A DNA stretch of 64,000 nt from Micrasema longulum (GCA_022494885.1 JAGVSM010004499.1:111828-175827), one strand, 5' to 3'. Counted from the stretch's first letter, positions 33,771-44,510 are shown. A program made the numbers and translations. The notes: generated from the sequence alone by a model not told the origin.

Positions 33771-34107
33771 GATTGTATAATAATGTAGAAAGTAATGTTG
33801 ATATTGATATCTTTAACGATGCATCAAATAATTAAAGGAAAACTGTAACGCAATTTATAAAATCAAATAGTCACTTATGTTTTTTTTGTTACATAAGCAT
33901 TTTTTTTAACATTCATTTAATTCCCGCAGCAAACGCAGTTTTTTGCAGGGATTTCTCTCTTTAAATATTTTAGTAACATAATATAATGTACACATAAAAA
34001 AAATGTTAAATATGTCAACAAAATAAAGTAAAAAAATAAAATAAAAGTATAATAAAGTATTGATATTTTTTGTTGATATTTCTTGATAAAACTCCATAGT
34101 TAATGAT

Positions 34108-34318
34108 TATGATAAAATTATAAATAAACTTATCAATGAAACTTTTTGGTTTAGTTTTACTTTTTATTATTTTGACCAACGAGCGCTTTCGCCTAAGTAG
34201 GCATCTTCAAGACTGGACGAATCAAGACAAGACTTAGGCGAAAGCGCTCGTTGGTCAAAATACTAAAAAGTAAAACTAAACCAAGAAGTTTCATTGATAA
34301 GTATAATACAGTCTTTTT
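34108..34318. ncRNA. Long palindrome with a hammerhead-like motif at its apex
   Basis: Arms acttatcaatgaaacttttt-ggtttagttttac and gtaaaactaaacc-aagaagtttcattgataagt pair over about 90 bp. Near the apex the reverse strand of 34172-34218 reads CCAGTCTTGAAGATGCCTAC then TTAGGCGAAAGCGCTCGTTG, with a perfect gcct/aggc stem followed by GAAAG. The second arm repeats only the 3' half (cttaggcgaaagcgctcgtt). It lies within the block inserted in family D. The CTTGAAGA box has an extra base relative to CUGANGA. Confidence 0.5.
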
Positions 34319-34429
34319 TAATACCGAAATCTATTAAAAATAATAAGCAAACAACACTTTTGGGAACACTGTTTTACACTGTTAGGTTTTCTTCCTTTTT
34401 TTTTCCTTTTTTTACATACTAAACTTAGA

Positions 34430-34862
34430 ATTTAAGAAAAAAGTTTTAAATCATATTTAACTCTATTTTTATTAATTTCACTTTTCTGTGTTTCGTCTGG
34501 GGGTCTATTTACTATGCGTGGGTATATACGTCCTGTTCCTCTCTCCATACGCATTTAGAGCTCTTTTTTCTGTGAAATTTCCTTTCACCTTTTGGCGCGT
34601 TTCATACTTATCGGTGTTTTGTAGAAATCTATAAGTCCTCTGTTACCAGGCGATAGAATATCACATTTTCTACGGTCAAAACTTTACACATCGGGAAAAG
34701 ATTTTCGTATTCATTTTGACAAGTAATCTTGTTGGTTTTACTTGCTAACATTTTTAGGAATCTAATTTGTAAATTTTTTATCCTATTTGTATACGTTTTA
34801 AATATTAGCCCGTAACAACTCACTCCATGTGACACGATTGACAACCAGTACATAGCATAAAC
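34430..34862 (-). pseudogene. CR1/jockey-like LINE C-terminal fragment
   Basis: The reverse strand reads MYWLSIVSHGVSCYGLIFKT then YTNRIKNLQIRFLKMLASKT and ends NLFPMCKVLTVENVIFYRL. This parallels the 'i---l-YG---WG-----l--Lq---lk-i' plus 'LF----vl-v----' region downstream of the RT domain. Further downstream, in another frame, IYPRIVNRPPDETQKSEIN resembles the final 'p---N-LP-e-k' block. Frame breaks and the absence of the catalytic region make it a pseudogene. Confidence 0.7.
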
Positions 34863-35056
34863 AGTATGTTAGTTAGGTAAAATAATTGTAATAACTTTTA
34901 TAACAATCATAGAATTCAATTAAACTAGCCAATTAAAAAAAATATTTATTAAAACCTTTTTTTATTTATTTGTACATGCTGTGTTCACATATAATTTATA
35001 AACAATGTCTAAAATAATAATTTGTGATTATTATACCAATGTCATACGTATTCTTT

Positions 35057-35335
35057 ATAAACAAATTACAACAGGGATGGAGAATACCTTAAATAAGGGA
35101 ATATGGAAGTCTAGACATTTACAGGACTTATGACCTGTCATTGGCTGGTTTAAGTGGCCACTTTACACACTGTGTAACATTCACCATTTTGCCTATGTTT
35201 GAACATCCGTATTTCTTCAATTCTTCCATTTGTTGACTTTTATGAAGTAAAAGAACTGAGATTCTTTCAGCTGAAGCATTGAAATTCATATTTCTTCAAT
35301 TCTTCCATTTGTTGATTTTAGTGAAGTTAAAGTTC
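35057..35335 (+). mobile_element. Family A repeat (A10)
   Basis: attacaacagggatggagaa, gaagtctagacatttacagg, gacctgtcattggctggttt, aagtggccactttacacact and catttgttgacttttatgaa. Near its end the segment cttcaattcttccatttgtt is repeated (about 35215 and 35300), a local duplication of about 85 bp. It terminates against the SINE at 35340. Confidence 0.8.
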
Positions 35336-35339
35336 AAAC

Positions 35340-35430
35340 GAATGAAGAATTCGAATCGGGTTGTGGTCCCGTGAAGTCTCGGACTCACAGCTCGAAGGTC
35401 CGTGGTTCGAATCCCACTCTACCCCGACTT
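35340..35430 (+). repeat. tRNA-like SINE head (second SINE family)
   Basis: cgggttgtggtcccgtgaag, ctcggactcacagctcgaag and B box GGTTCGAATCC, closing with tctaccccgac. An acceptor-like pairing (tcgggtt / accccga) and a T-arm (gtgg-ttcgaatc-ccac) can be drawn. The first half recurs inverted at 48385-48450, so this is more likely a SINE head than a functional tRNA gene. Confidence 0.6.
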
Positions 35431-36119
35431 GATTCCTATTTTCTAATAGTGAGTTATTTACAACTTGTTGAAAAGGCCCCTGAAAATTTAATATTTGGAT
35501 ATATCATAAGAACACAAATATATATATTTTTTTTACATTAAAAAATAAATAAAAATAAATAAACAAATAAAATAAACGTCATTTTTTATTTATAATTTTA
35601 TTATTCTCTTTATTTTTTTATTTTCTGATAACGATTCTGTTATTTGGCAATCCGAACGACTGGAGTTCGGATAAACGGAGTTCTACCGTAGTGTGCTTTG
35701 TTTGTCACTAGAATCATGTTCCGTAATAAGGTCCCCGCAAGTTTATTTCCGTAGTCACCTCTACTTTGGAAAAGGAATAAAAACTGCCGGCACGTGTCAA
35801 GTTGCCGCCAATATTGGTGTGACAGGGTCGCGAGTCGCGAGTACCGAGTCCGTCTCCCTGTTCCCTGCTCCCCGGTTCTCTAAGACGGGCGGCTGGAGTT
35901 GCATCGTATTGTTGTAGTATTAGAAAACGATTATTTAACATGAAAACAATAGATAAAGAAATGAAAAATAGAACAATTCAGGTTGAATTAGCCAAAAAGA
36001 GTCGGGCTCAAAATGGAAACAAGAATAATAAATAAATAAACAATTAGAAATTTAAAAATACAACAGATTTTTAAAAAATACACAGGTATACATATATTTA
36101 TACATATATGTAAACAATA
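35431..36119. other. No gene seen; short GC-rich minisatellite-like patch
   Basis: 35820-35850 contains gggtcgcgagtcgcgagtac, akin to the cgagtacc units at 62.7 kb. The A/T-rich remainder (35510-35600) is simple sequence. Confidence 0.4.
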
Positions 36120-36785
36120 TGTAAAAAATATAATTTATTTGTACCTGCAAAGTCGGTACACAATATAATGTATATACTATACTATTAATGGCTATTTTTT
36201 CTGTGATTATGTGTGATACAACTTTTATCTATAAAATCAACTCAAATGACGTATATATACATATGTACGTAACCTATATAAAAGTTTATAAAAAATAGCA
36301 CAATGAATCCACTTAGTATTAGGTATTCTCATAACGATTGAAATATCAACTGGCACACTGGCCGTATTTGTTCTAGAAATGAATAATGCCAAAAACGGCC
36401 GCGTCGAGCGCCACAAGTGTTGCGTGTTAAAAGTGTTAAAAGTATCATCTCAAAGAAAAATAGTCCTTAAGAAAAAATGTTTGAAATACTGTTTTCCAAA
36501 TCGAGAATCTTCAAAGAATTTGTGTAATCTGCAAGTTTACTCTAGGAGAAAAATACCGCCACTGGGTTTAAGGTGTTTAGAATATAGTACACTTATTTGT
36601 ATGAAGAAATAAGCTGGAGTAATCGGCTAGTTCCTTGGCTCATTGCTGGCGCTGGGCGCGCTTTATTCATATTTTTATTTATACTTGGAGAAAAATACAA
36701 ATGGTGGCGATGATTTATAAGAGACAGTAATTATTTATTTGTTTTTCTGTAAATAAACTTACCGTAAAACATCATTATGGATAGT
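36120..36785 (+). repeat. Family F repeat, copy 1
   Basis: Matches the reverse complement of 42172-42870 over essentially its whole length. Shared blocks are gtgtgatacaacttttatct, ggtattctcataacgattga, aatgccaaaaacggccgcgt, tcgagcgccacaagtgt, tggagtaatcggctagttcc and tggctcattg-tggcgctgggcgcgct. An open frame of 77 codons lies inside, but the other copy does not preserve it, which argues against coding. The pair forms inverted arms about 5.4 kb apart. Confidence 0.75.
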
Positions 36786-37199
36786 ATAAACAAATATAAT
36801 GGTAAGCTGCGCATAATCGCTTCTAATACATACGTTACATATATACTTACATTTTATTATAAAAATACAGTTAATGTTAACTATGAAAGGAAGCTTTTCT
36901 TTAATTTATTCTTAAATTTTTCGTAATTTATTTCTTCCCGTAGATTTTGTGATAAATTATTGAAAAGCTTCCTTTATATATACGCATACGTATACGTATA
37001 CGTATAGTGATGTTCGACCGCAGTTGTTTATATTCTCTGTACAGCGAGGCATCCTGTTCTCAATCTTCCCGTAAGACTTCACTCTCTAGGCAATGAGTAC
37101 CAGGACGTTGGTGACTCATTTCACATGAAATTTAGTACATATAGAACGGCCCTTTTTCTTTATTTCATTGGTAATAGTTCTAGGTAACTATTTGTTACT
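36786..37199. other. No gene seen; short TACG microsatellite
   Basis: About 36978-37004 contains tandem tacgtatacg units. The rest is AT-rich. Confidence 0.4.
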
Positions 37200-37650
37200 A
37201 TTGTTAAGAATTTTTTAAACTTCTTTATTAGTGTTTTTTTTTTTCTTTTTTGTTCCTTTTCTTGAATTAATTTATAAGTACAAAATATTTCTCTTCGTCA
37301 TTTTTTTTACATCATTATATATTTTTGTACATAAATATATACTATATACTTAAGTATTAGTTTTAAATATATATATTTTTTAATGTTATTCAAAATTGTT
37401 TTCATAGTTTTTTTTTTAACTGGTTCAAAGTATTTCTAATACCAAATTATCTTTTTTTTATCGATAATTCTATAACTGGTAATATTTTATTCTTTTATAT
37501 TTTTAGACTTTCTTAATTTGTTAATTAATAATATTGTTTTAAATGATCTGTATTACTTATGCTTACATGTATGTATAATTAATTGTATGTGTTACTAATA
37601 TGTAAAAGGCACTAAGTGCCGTTTATTTCAATAAAATATAAAAAAATACG
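37200..37650 (+). mobile_element. LINE 3' UTR-like segment
   Basis: A T-rich stretch ends in gtaaaaggcactaagtgccg, a small hairpin (ggcac-taa-gtgcc), then tttatttcaataaaatataa and an A-rich end. The hairpin plus AATAAA plus A-rich terminus is the standard form of insect LINE 3' ends. No coding part precedes it. Confidence 0.5.
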
Positions 37651-38120
37651 GTCCGATAGGAGGCTCTCCTTATGCACCTGACGCGTAAATACACACAGTA
37701 AATACACATAGTAACACTTTCCGTAAATATCTTCCAATCTTCAAAGGTTAAACTACCTGAAAAATTCGGTAGTTGAGAAGAAGGATGGTTTAATAAAATG
37801 GTTGGATAATATATAGGGGTCTAAGAAGACATAAATTACATTTAAACATACATTGGCAGTGTCTCTGTCACGCGGTCGCGCGGGAGCAGATTCCATCTCC
37901 GTGTAATGGTGGGATCAAGTACATAAATTAAGTTTCATAGTGTCAGTGTTAACTTACAGTCATATGCATTTTCATTATTTATTCAAATAAATATACAAAA
38001 TAACCGCATCGTTGTTTACAATTTTAACGAACACAATTATTTTTTATTTTTATAATTGTATCCCAAATACGCGCATAAAATTAATTATTTAAAACGTCAA
38101 TTTTGTGGTCCAACACTTTA
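37651..38120. other. No gene seen
   Basis: AT-rich spacer with a small GC-rich patch (cacgcggtcgcgcgggagca) near 37869. Confidence 0.4.
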
Positions 38121-38139
38121 TAATTAATTGCATTTAACC

Positions 38140-38240
38140 ATTTACCGACTTTTCTTTGTCTACCGGTTTCGCCAGGACACTAATCAGACTTACAGTTGTA
38201 GTGTCCTGACGAAAAGTCGGTAAGTAGCTGAATAAGTATA
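38140..38240. ncRNA. Hammerhead-like inverted pair
   Basis: ttaccgacttttc at 38151 pairs with gaaaagtcggtaa at about 38211, and caggacacta with tagtgtcctg. The reverse strand of 38161-38190 reads AGTCTGATTAGTGTCCTGGC then GAAACCGGTAGAC, very close to CUGAUGA...GAAAC, with the conserved G8 changed to T. The forward arm has lost the CTGA half. Confidence 0.5.
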
Positions 38241-38611
38241 ATTACTTACCAACATTCAACAATTTTATTATATCCCGTACTCGCTATTAATAATTGACGA
38301 ATTCTCATTATACAATATTAAATATTTAGTAAATAATGAACCCAAACATTAGTTTTTAGATTTTAAGAAAATGAATGAGCTCAATTTCACAAAGCCATGT
38401 TTGTGAATTGTTGAGGATGATTTTGTAGGTTTATGTACAAATGTATTCTCGTATTTTCCCCCTGGATTGTGGCACTAAAGCAATGATTTTAATACACATT
38501 ATAGATACGTACTAATGGCGTGTCCCTGTCATTTTTTTGTCGATAAATTGTATTTTATAACAACTAGAACCATTCATAAAAGCGCCTAGTTTTATCCTAC
38601 GTATTCGGACG
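38241..38611. other. No gene seen
   Basis: AT-rich spacer. Confidence 0.4.
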
Positions 38612-38700
38612 TACGTAAGAACAATTTAAAGAAGGTAATTTAGAAGTCTAGGCATCTACGGGGCTTATGACCTGTCATTAGCTGGTTTAAGTGGTAACTG
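38612..38700 (+). mobile_element. Family A core fragment (A11)
   Basis: gaacaatttaaagaaggtaa, gaagtctaggcatctacggg, gacctgtcattagctggttt, aagtgg. It ends mid-core; both ends are truncated. Confidence 0.7.
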
Positions 38701-39189
38701 TTGTTGAAGAAAGGTGCTGAAACAGAAAATTTCTTTCTGACGCTATTTAAAAAAAAAAAAAAAACAAAATCGGATCAGCGGAAAACGGGAATACGATACC
38801 ACGATTTAGTCAGACATAACCAATCGGACGTGCAGTTGTTTTTTTTCGGGGTGGAATCTGCGAGAGAGAGACAAAAAACAATATTCAATTACCTGTTCAT
38901 CAAATCGGTCGAAAAAGCGAAAACGGAAATCTACTTTTGAAAATAAGTTCAATGTTCAGATATTACGATATTACTCGTAGTTCATTGAAAAGTGTACACT
39001 TTATTACGAGAGCGGTTAAGTGTTTCATTTACCGAGAGATTAAACATTACATTTTGAATGTCTCGATAAAATATAGTTATTTTCAGGAACGTGTAACTTG
39101 ACTATTTTAGTAATACAAAAATAAACTCGACAGGTAGATGCTCACTACTCACTACATAATACCTACCTAATAAAATTCTCGAACATGTA
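38701..39189. other. No gene seen
   Basis: An A run of 15 or more near 38750, and a 79-codon open frame across it that lacks any recognised motif. Confidence 0.4.
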
Positions 39190-39432
39190 GGTAGTGTACC
39201 GTTGGTATCAGTCAAGAAGGGGAATTTATCGGCCGTCCACGCCGCGGCCGGACCGCTCGCGCTGTCCGGTCACCCGGCCGGAAGCCATTACAGTATGCGG
39301 TGACGGAAGCCATTTCTGCGCCGGAAGTTGTCACCTTGTTCCCCAAATCGGGCAGCAGAAATACAGAAGTAGCACCGAACAGGCGGTACCGGTGCCCATT
39401 GTCTGTCTAACCGTTCCCGCGAGAATACCGTA
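39190..39432. other. GC-rich island beside the mariner-like element
   Basis: gtccacgccgcggccggacc, ggtcacccggccggaagcca and related CpG-rich sequence contrast strongly with the surroundings. A 115-codon frame crosses it into the transposon and is therefore not a real gene. It may be an undetected promoter or a fragment of a GC-rich repeat. Confidence 0.3.
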
Positions 39433-40016
39433 CACTAGAGTGGCCCGATGGTGTATGAAGTTTTTTTATTTTTTCAGACACCAAAGTGAAAGGGATCTAA
39501 AAAGTTGCATTTTAGATCACATTGAGCGTAAACATTATTAAAAAAATATTCCATACTACTTTTGGCCTCAACCGAGGTTTGAAGTTTATCACTGTCTGAA
39601 CATTTTGTTAATTATCAATTTTGATCAAATTATTTTTTTGTTAGAAGGATATAATTTAATCGCATTACAAATTCGAACACGTTTTAAAACTACCGAAATG
39701 CAAAAAGTTTACACTCCGCGGAACTGATTCTGTTGAGCGCCTGGCTAATATTGACGAAAACAATGGCTCATTAAAACAATGCTACCCGTTTATTACAAAA
39801 CAAAGTGCAACTCACACCCTTAGATGAAATATAAGGTTTAATGCACATTATAAAATTTTATTTAAAAAAAATGATTTTTTCGAAAACTTCATGCTCTGGT
39901 TGAGGGCCAAAAGTAGTATTAAATATTTTTTGCATTCCGAGTATTCCAAAAGGCAACTTTTTAGACCGCTTTCATTTAAAAATTCGGAAAAAAAAATATC
40001 GGCCTACCCTAGTGTA
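39431..40016. mobile_element. Tc1/mariner-like non-autonomous element, copy 2, TA-flanked
   Basis: TA at 39431-39432 and 40015-40016 flank a 582-bp element whose ends are CACTAGAGTGGCCCGAT and, inverted, CACTAGGGTAGGCCGAT. Sub-terminal arms of about 110 bp include ctaaaaagttgcattttaga. It is inverted relative to copy 1 at 31722 and shares its whole length. It has no transposase; a TA duplication with CACT-type ends fits the Tc1/mariner superfamily. Confidence 0.85.
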
Positions 40017-40347
40017 CATGGTATATGAGCCCATTGCAGAGGAAGTGAACTAATTGACATTTTGAAAGTGAAGGAAACTCATTTCTTCTACATTTCTGTA
40101 ATTAATATAATGTTAGAAAATCCCGGTTCCTTGTGGACAAAATGTCCATGTTAATTGAAAATATCAAAACAGTTCAGTAAAAATAATAGGCAAAAGCTCC
40201 ATTTCGTCAGTCGGTTCACTTTACCCGACTCGGACGTCGAATCGGACGGCGCGGCGTCTGAGGAGTGTTAATTTAGGTAGGCAGGAAGAAATTACCTTAA
40301 GGCAATATGCCCGCCCTTATATGCATATAAAGTGTTCAATAAAATAA
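40017..40347. other. No gene seen
   Basis: AT-rich with one GC-richer patch (cgactcggacgtcgaatcgg) near 40229. Confidence 0.4.
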
Positions 40348-40378
40348 GTTGTGGCCGAGCGGTTTTGAATCTGTGAAG
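40348..40378 (+). repeat. tRNA-like A-box fragment
   Basis: gttgtggccgagcggttttg followed by aatctgtgaag resembles the 5' third of a tRNA-Leu/Ser type gene (TGGCCGAGCGGT). No B box follows, so it is a tRNA or SINE remnant. Confidence 0.4.
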
Positions 40379-40779
40379 AATATAGAAATCAAACAGTGGA
40401 ATTTGCTGCCTTCGGTGACATCGGAGGATATTCAATTTAGTTTATTTAATTGCAATCAATAAATTTAATAAAATCTAAGTAAACTGTGCGAGTAATGGGT
40501 ACATACATTGACTTTTTATATTTATATTTGGGACATTAGATTTTATCACGTTAATTGTTATCTTTTATTTGCCGTCTTAGATACGTTACTTTCTCTTTTA
40601 CTTTTTTGATGTTTTTTTTTTTTCTTTCACCAAGTTTAGTTTGAATTATTCTACTATATTTCATATTATGTACTACATAGTGAATTGTTTACTGCTGTGA
40701 TTATTTCTGTAAAAAAAAATATTGCGGGAAAGGCGGGAAAATATCCTTTGTCAGCTGTTGCAGGTAGGTCGTTTTCAGG
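40379..40779. other. No gene seen
   Basis: AT-rich, with T runs near 40615. Confidence 0.4.
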
Positions 40780-41090
40780 GGAAAGCGAATGCTGGTAGAA
40801 ACACTCACTGCTGGTTCGCCAGTTCGCCGGTTCGCCGCCGCCGGTGGTGTGTTGTGTTATAATATGCGTTGTAGCGTGCGAGTGTAACGTGTGTGGCGAA
40901 TGGGAGCCGTCAGCGGTGCAGTGAATGGCGATAGAAACATCGCAACTGAATGAAAATCTAACACATAATAGTAATGTTCCAGTCCATTGCGAGGTTAGCG
41001 GCGCGGGGTACCCGGCTCCATACTCCATACTCCATAGCTGCAATCTGCAATCCTTCACGGTGATCAGTCCAAGTACCGACACTGCAACCA
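40780..41090. other. GC-rich island, unassigned
   Basis: Contains repeated gttcgcc units at 40815-40845 (ttcgccagttcgccggttcg), the tandem ctccata triplet near 41018, and CpG-rich sequence (gaggttagcggcgcggggta). Open frames of 141 codons (reverse) and 122 codons (forward) overlap one another and show no domain. A promoter or a decayed repeat is possible. Confidence 0.3.
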
Positions 41091-41739
41091 TTCTAACTCT
41101 GACTATCCTGCATATATATTATAATGCTGAACAATCGCACGGGAAACGACCATACCTAATTATCATTGACAGATCCATTCGTTTTCGTTTAATCCAATGG
41201 AGTTCGAGGAATTCCACTGTTAGTTCGCAAAAATCTCAATTTCTTATAGTAAAACCCACGCGGCATGATGAAATTACATTATTGGTTTTATAATATGTTT
41301 ATTTATCTAATATAGTGCACCATAAGGCTGACTAACTCCACTCGAGTTCATTTTGCAGGATTTTTACCTTAGTCTAAAAGTATCTGAAGTAGCCACTAAA
41401 TAAATAAATAAATTTGATGAATATCAATCTTAGTCGTGCGGATTTGGACGATACGTTTCTAATTACAATATAATATCAAACCTCGAATCTTCAATTATAT
41501 ATATACATCAGTAAAATTGTGGTTAAACGCAATATAAAAAAATAAACATTTGCCTTTTCCAAGTAATGTAACGGTCTCAGATAAACACGATGCCCGGTGG
41601 TCCCATGGGGATCCGTGTTTCGAAGGACAAACTTCTCATTGATACGTCGATAGTGGCTGGCATTGGCCGATTATTTATGACAAACGCAGGATTGATATTT
41701 GTAATTTGTAGTAAACAATATAAATACTAGAGTTTTCCT
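41091..41739. other. No gene seen
   Basis: AT-rich; aaataaataaataaa near 41398 may be a LINE tail. Confidence 0.4.
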
Positions 41740-42171
41740 TCCTCCTTCCCACGGCGCGGCGTATTGCGTCATCGGAAATCGATAGTAAAATAAATAAAAT
41801 AATTAACGCACGGTGAGCGACGATGTATCTTCTATTCACTGAGCGACCGACGCGCGACGTTCAACCCGCAGCTGTTGTTCTTAGTTCTTCACTCCCGCTG
41901 CGACGCCGTATCGCTGTCTCTCTTCTCGTCGACCTCATTAGAGGCGCTTTTATTTATTTACTGAAATCTTTTCAGCTCCTAAGATGCACCGCGGCGGACC
42001 CTATTGTATTCTCAATGATAAAACTCATCCGCGGAGTGTGGAGAGGAATGGCGAGATATTGCGCAACTCGAATGTTTCGTATTGTGGTATCAGAATCTAC
42101 CAGGGGCGAATCGTGTAAAAAAGCGACCATGCGTAGCTTACCATTATATTTGACTTTTCATAATAACGTTT
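41740..42171. other. GC-richer segment with a 116-codon frame, unassigned
   Basis: 41823-42173 is open and begins with ATG, encoding arginine- and leucine-rich sequence (SSSLPLRRRIAVSLLVDLIR), with no recognised domain. A CRE-like ttgcgtcatc lies at 41764. The frame ends where the family F copy begins. It could be an upstream exon, but there is no supporting homology. Confidence 0.25.
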
Positions 42172-42870
42172 AACAGTGACTTTATTTACAGAAAAACAAA
42201 CAAATAATTACTTTTTCCTATAAATAATTGGCACCATTCGTATGTTTCTTTTAATATAAATAAAAAAATATTAATAAAGCGCGCCCAGCGCCAACAATGA
42301 GCCAAGGAACAAGCCGATTACTCCAGCTTATTTCTTCATACAAATAAGTGTACTATATTTTTAACATATTAAACTCAGTAGCCGGATTTTTCTCCTACAG
42401 TAATCTTGCAGATTGCACAAATTCTTTGAAGATTCTTGATTTGGAAAACAGTATTTCATACATTATTTCTTCAGGACTATTTTTCTTTGATATGATACTT
42501 TTAACATATGACTCGCAACACATGTGGCGCTCGACGCGGCCGTTTTTGGCATTATTAATTTCTAGAACAAATCGGCCTGTGGGCCAGTTGATATTTCAAT
42601 CGTTATGAGAATACCTTATACTGACTGAATTAAAAACCTTTAAATACGTTATGTTTTAAATTAATTGATAATATAGCTACACAATCAAATATATCACGAA
42701 GTTACGTCGTTTGAGTTGATTTCATAGATGAGAATTGTTGTATCACACAGAACCGCAAAAAATAGTAATTTATAGTATTTATAACTTACATGATATTATG
42801 TACCTACTATGTAAGTACATATAAATAATATTTTTTTATACCTTACCTATAAATAAAATTACCGTTCGCT
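42172..42870 (-). repeat. Family F repeat, copy 2
   Basis: Reverse complement of 36120-36785 with substitutions and small indels; key blocks aagcgcgcccagcgccaaca, atgagccaaggaacaagccg, cgctcgacgcggccgttttt and caatcgttatgagaatacct. The 86-codon frame here does not correspond to that of copy 1. Confidence 0.75.
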
Positions 42871-43413
42871 ACTGGTATCTACATATCATATGTATATACA
42901 TAGGTACAGCTGTTCAGGTTAGATCATGAATACAATTCGACACAGCATTGGCTGGAGAAGACTCTCTGTCTTTGCTTTATTATCATGCTCGAGTATTTGA
43001 ATTTGTCACATTGTGGATGTTTCCAGTTAATTGGAGGTTAAACATTTCCGCCGATACTTCCGTTGCTCCGAACATCTCAAACTGAGGATCGTGATCAACG
43101 TAATATGAACCATAATAAATATGTTGTATACCTTCAAGAATTTACTCCGCAGCCTTTTCTCCGAGATGTACGGGGTTTTAAATCCACAGATGAGAGCGAT
43201 CTGCAGAAATCTAAACATTACCAATCCAGCACCTGAGTGTCGTAATGCATCATTTGCACATGAAGAAATATCTGATATTTCTGATTCTGGTCCTAGATGA
43301 CACGTCTTTGTAGTATTGACGAGAACAATATTCAGGAAACTAAATTATTTCAATACAATTTTATTTTTATTTTGAGAATACAGCAGCATTACAGAAAACA
43401 TTTATATATTATT
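42871..43413. other. No gene seen
   Basis: AT-rich; a reverse-orientation LINE-like tail (caattttatttttattttga) is near 43356. Confidence 0.4.
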
Positions 43414-44410
43414 TAATAATTTTATAAGCCATTTATAGTTTCCGACTCTTAGATATTTTTTTACAAACTACGTATTAACTAACGAAAAAACTAGGAATTG
43501 AACACAATAAATAAATAGGTTTGGTGTGCATATTTTAGTGAACAAAGTATAGTAGGTTTCTGAATAAGTTACGGTATAAAAATATTGGAAAATAAAAAAT
43601 AATACGAAAACATTACTTATAATATTAAAAATCCGTATATAGTAGTTTTATTCCACTTTTATCAATAAATTTTTACCAGTGACCGGGTTTCGTCGTGACC
43701 GAAATCGTCAGACTGGTGGGAGACTAAACAAATTTCTATGTTATATACAAGTGCAAGCAGAGGATGTAAATCATAATTTGATATAATTATAGAAATAAAA
43801 GAGTTTAAATTAAAATAATTTAACTATAAAGTAATAACAATTGTATGAATTTAAGTTTTATTTGAATGTTATAATAAAAACCGGTAAAAAATTTATAGTT
43901 TTATGAAGTTTCTTAATGAAAATGTATTTGAATTACATGTATTTAAATTTTATTAAAACTATAACAGGGGGCGCTGGTTGGTAGTTCCATCGATAGCTAT
44001 GTCTCCGGGCCCGGGGGTAATTAAGTGATTCTCTGAAAGCAAAATTCCCGGCAATTAATTCTTATCGAGTAGTTTCATTGTTTGTATTTTAATGGATACA
44101 ATAACGGAGAATGAACGTGTGTTACCTGATCGTTTAATTAGTTGATTAGTTAATTTGTTTAGTCTCCCACCAGTCTGACGATGTCGGTCACGACGAAACC
44201 TGGTAACTGATAAAAATATATAAATAAAAGTGGAATAAAACTAATATATATGTATTTTTGTTATTATAAGTAATGTTTTCGTATTATTTTTTATTTTCCA
44301 ATATTTTAATACCGTAACTTATTCGCAAACCAAACTTATTAATTCCTAGTTTTTTCGTTAGTAAATATTTACGAGTCGAAAACGATAAATGGCTTATAAA
44401 ATTGTTGAAT
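43414..44410. mobile_element. Large inverted-repeat element with hammerhead-like motifs in both arms
   Basis: Arms 43414-43727 and 44155-44409 match inversely through ttttataagccatttat, taacgaaaaaactaggaatt, gaataagttacggtat, aatattggaaaataaaaaat, and tagtctcccaccagtctgac. Each arm holds a motif. The forward strand at 44170-44212 reads CCAGTCTGACGATGTCGGTC then ACGACGAAACCTGGTAAC, with an intact CTGACGA box and GAAAC around a gtcg/cgac stem. The left arm, on the reverse strand, has CTGACGA...GAAACCCGGTCACTGG. The loop includes a GC-rich patch (gggggcgctggttggtagtt). No open frame. This is the best-preserved hammerhead-like pair in the window. Confidence 0.6.
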
Positions 44411-44510
44411 AAAATACAAATATTTTATGTAATGATGTTGTTTTCTAAAAATAAATTGAATTAAAACACAGTTCCACCAAAAAAATGTCAGTGAAAAAAC
44501 TCAGTCTAAC

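Larger units (their letters stand above)
33780..35050 (+). repeat. Family D repeat, copy 1, split by a nested insertion
   Basis: 33785-33880 (ttgatattgatatctttaac, gatgcatcaaataatt, aaatcaaatag) and 34868-35050 (ttaggtaaaataattgtaat, gattattataccaatgtcat) align with the continuous copy at 54800-55240. About 985 bp between 33885 and 34867 is absent there. The uninterrupted paralogue therefore marks that block as a later insertion. Confidence 0.6.

Noticed and set aside
35340..35430. Functional tRNA gene
   Set aside because: B box is good, but the stems have mismatches, and half the sequence is repeated inverted at 48385, which fits a SINE head better.
36379..36612. 77-codon frame in family F copy 1
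   Set aside because: The second copy at 42172 does not keep the frame, so conservation is at the nucleotide and not the protein level.
40666..41293. Opposed 141- and 122-codon frames
   Set aside because: They overlap each other, show no domain, and arise where GC content lowers stop frequency.
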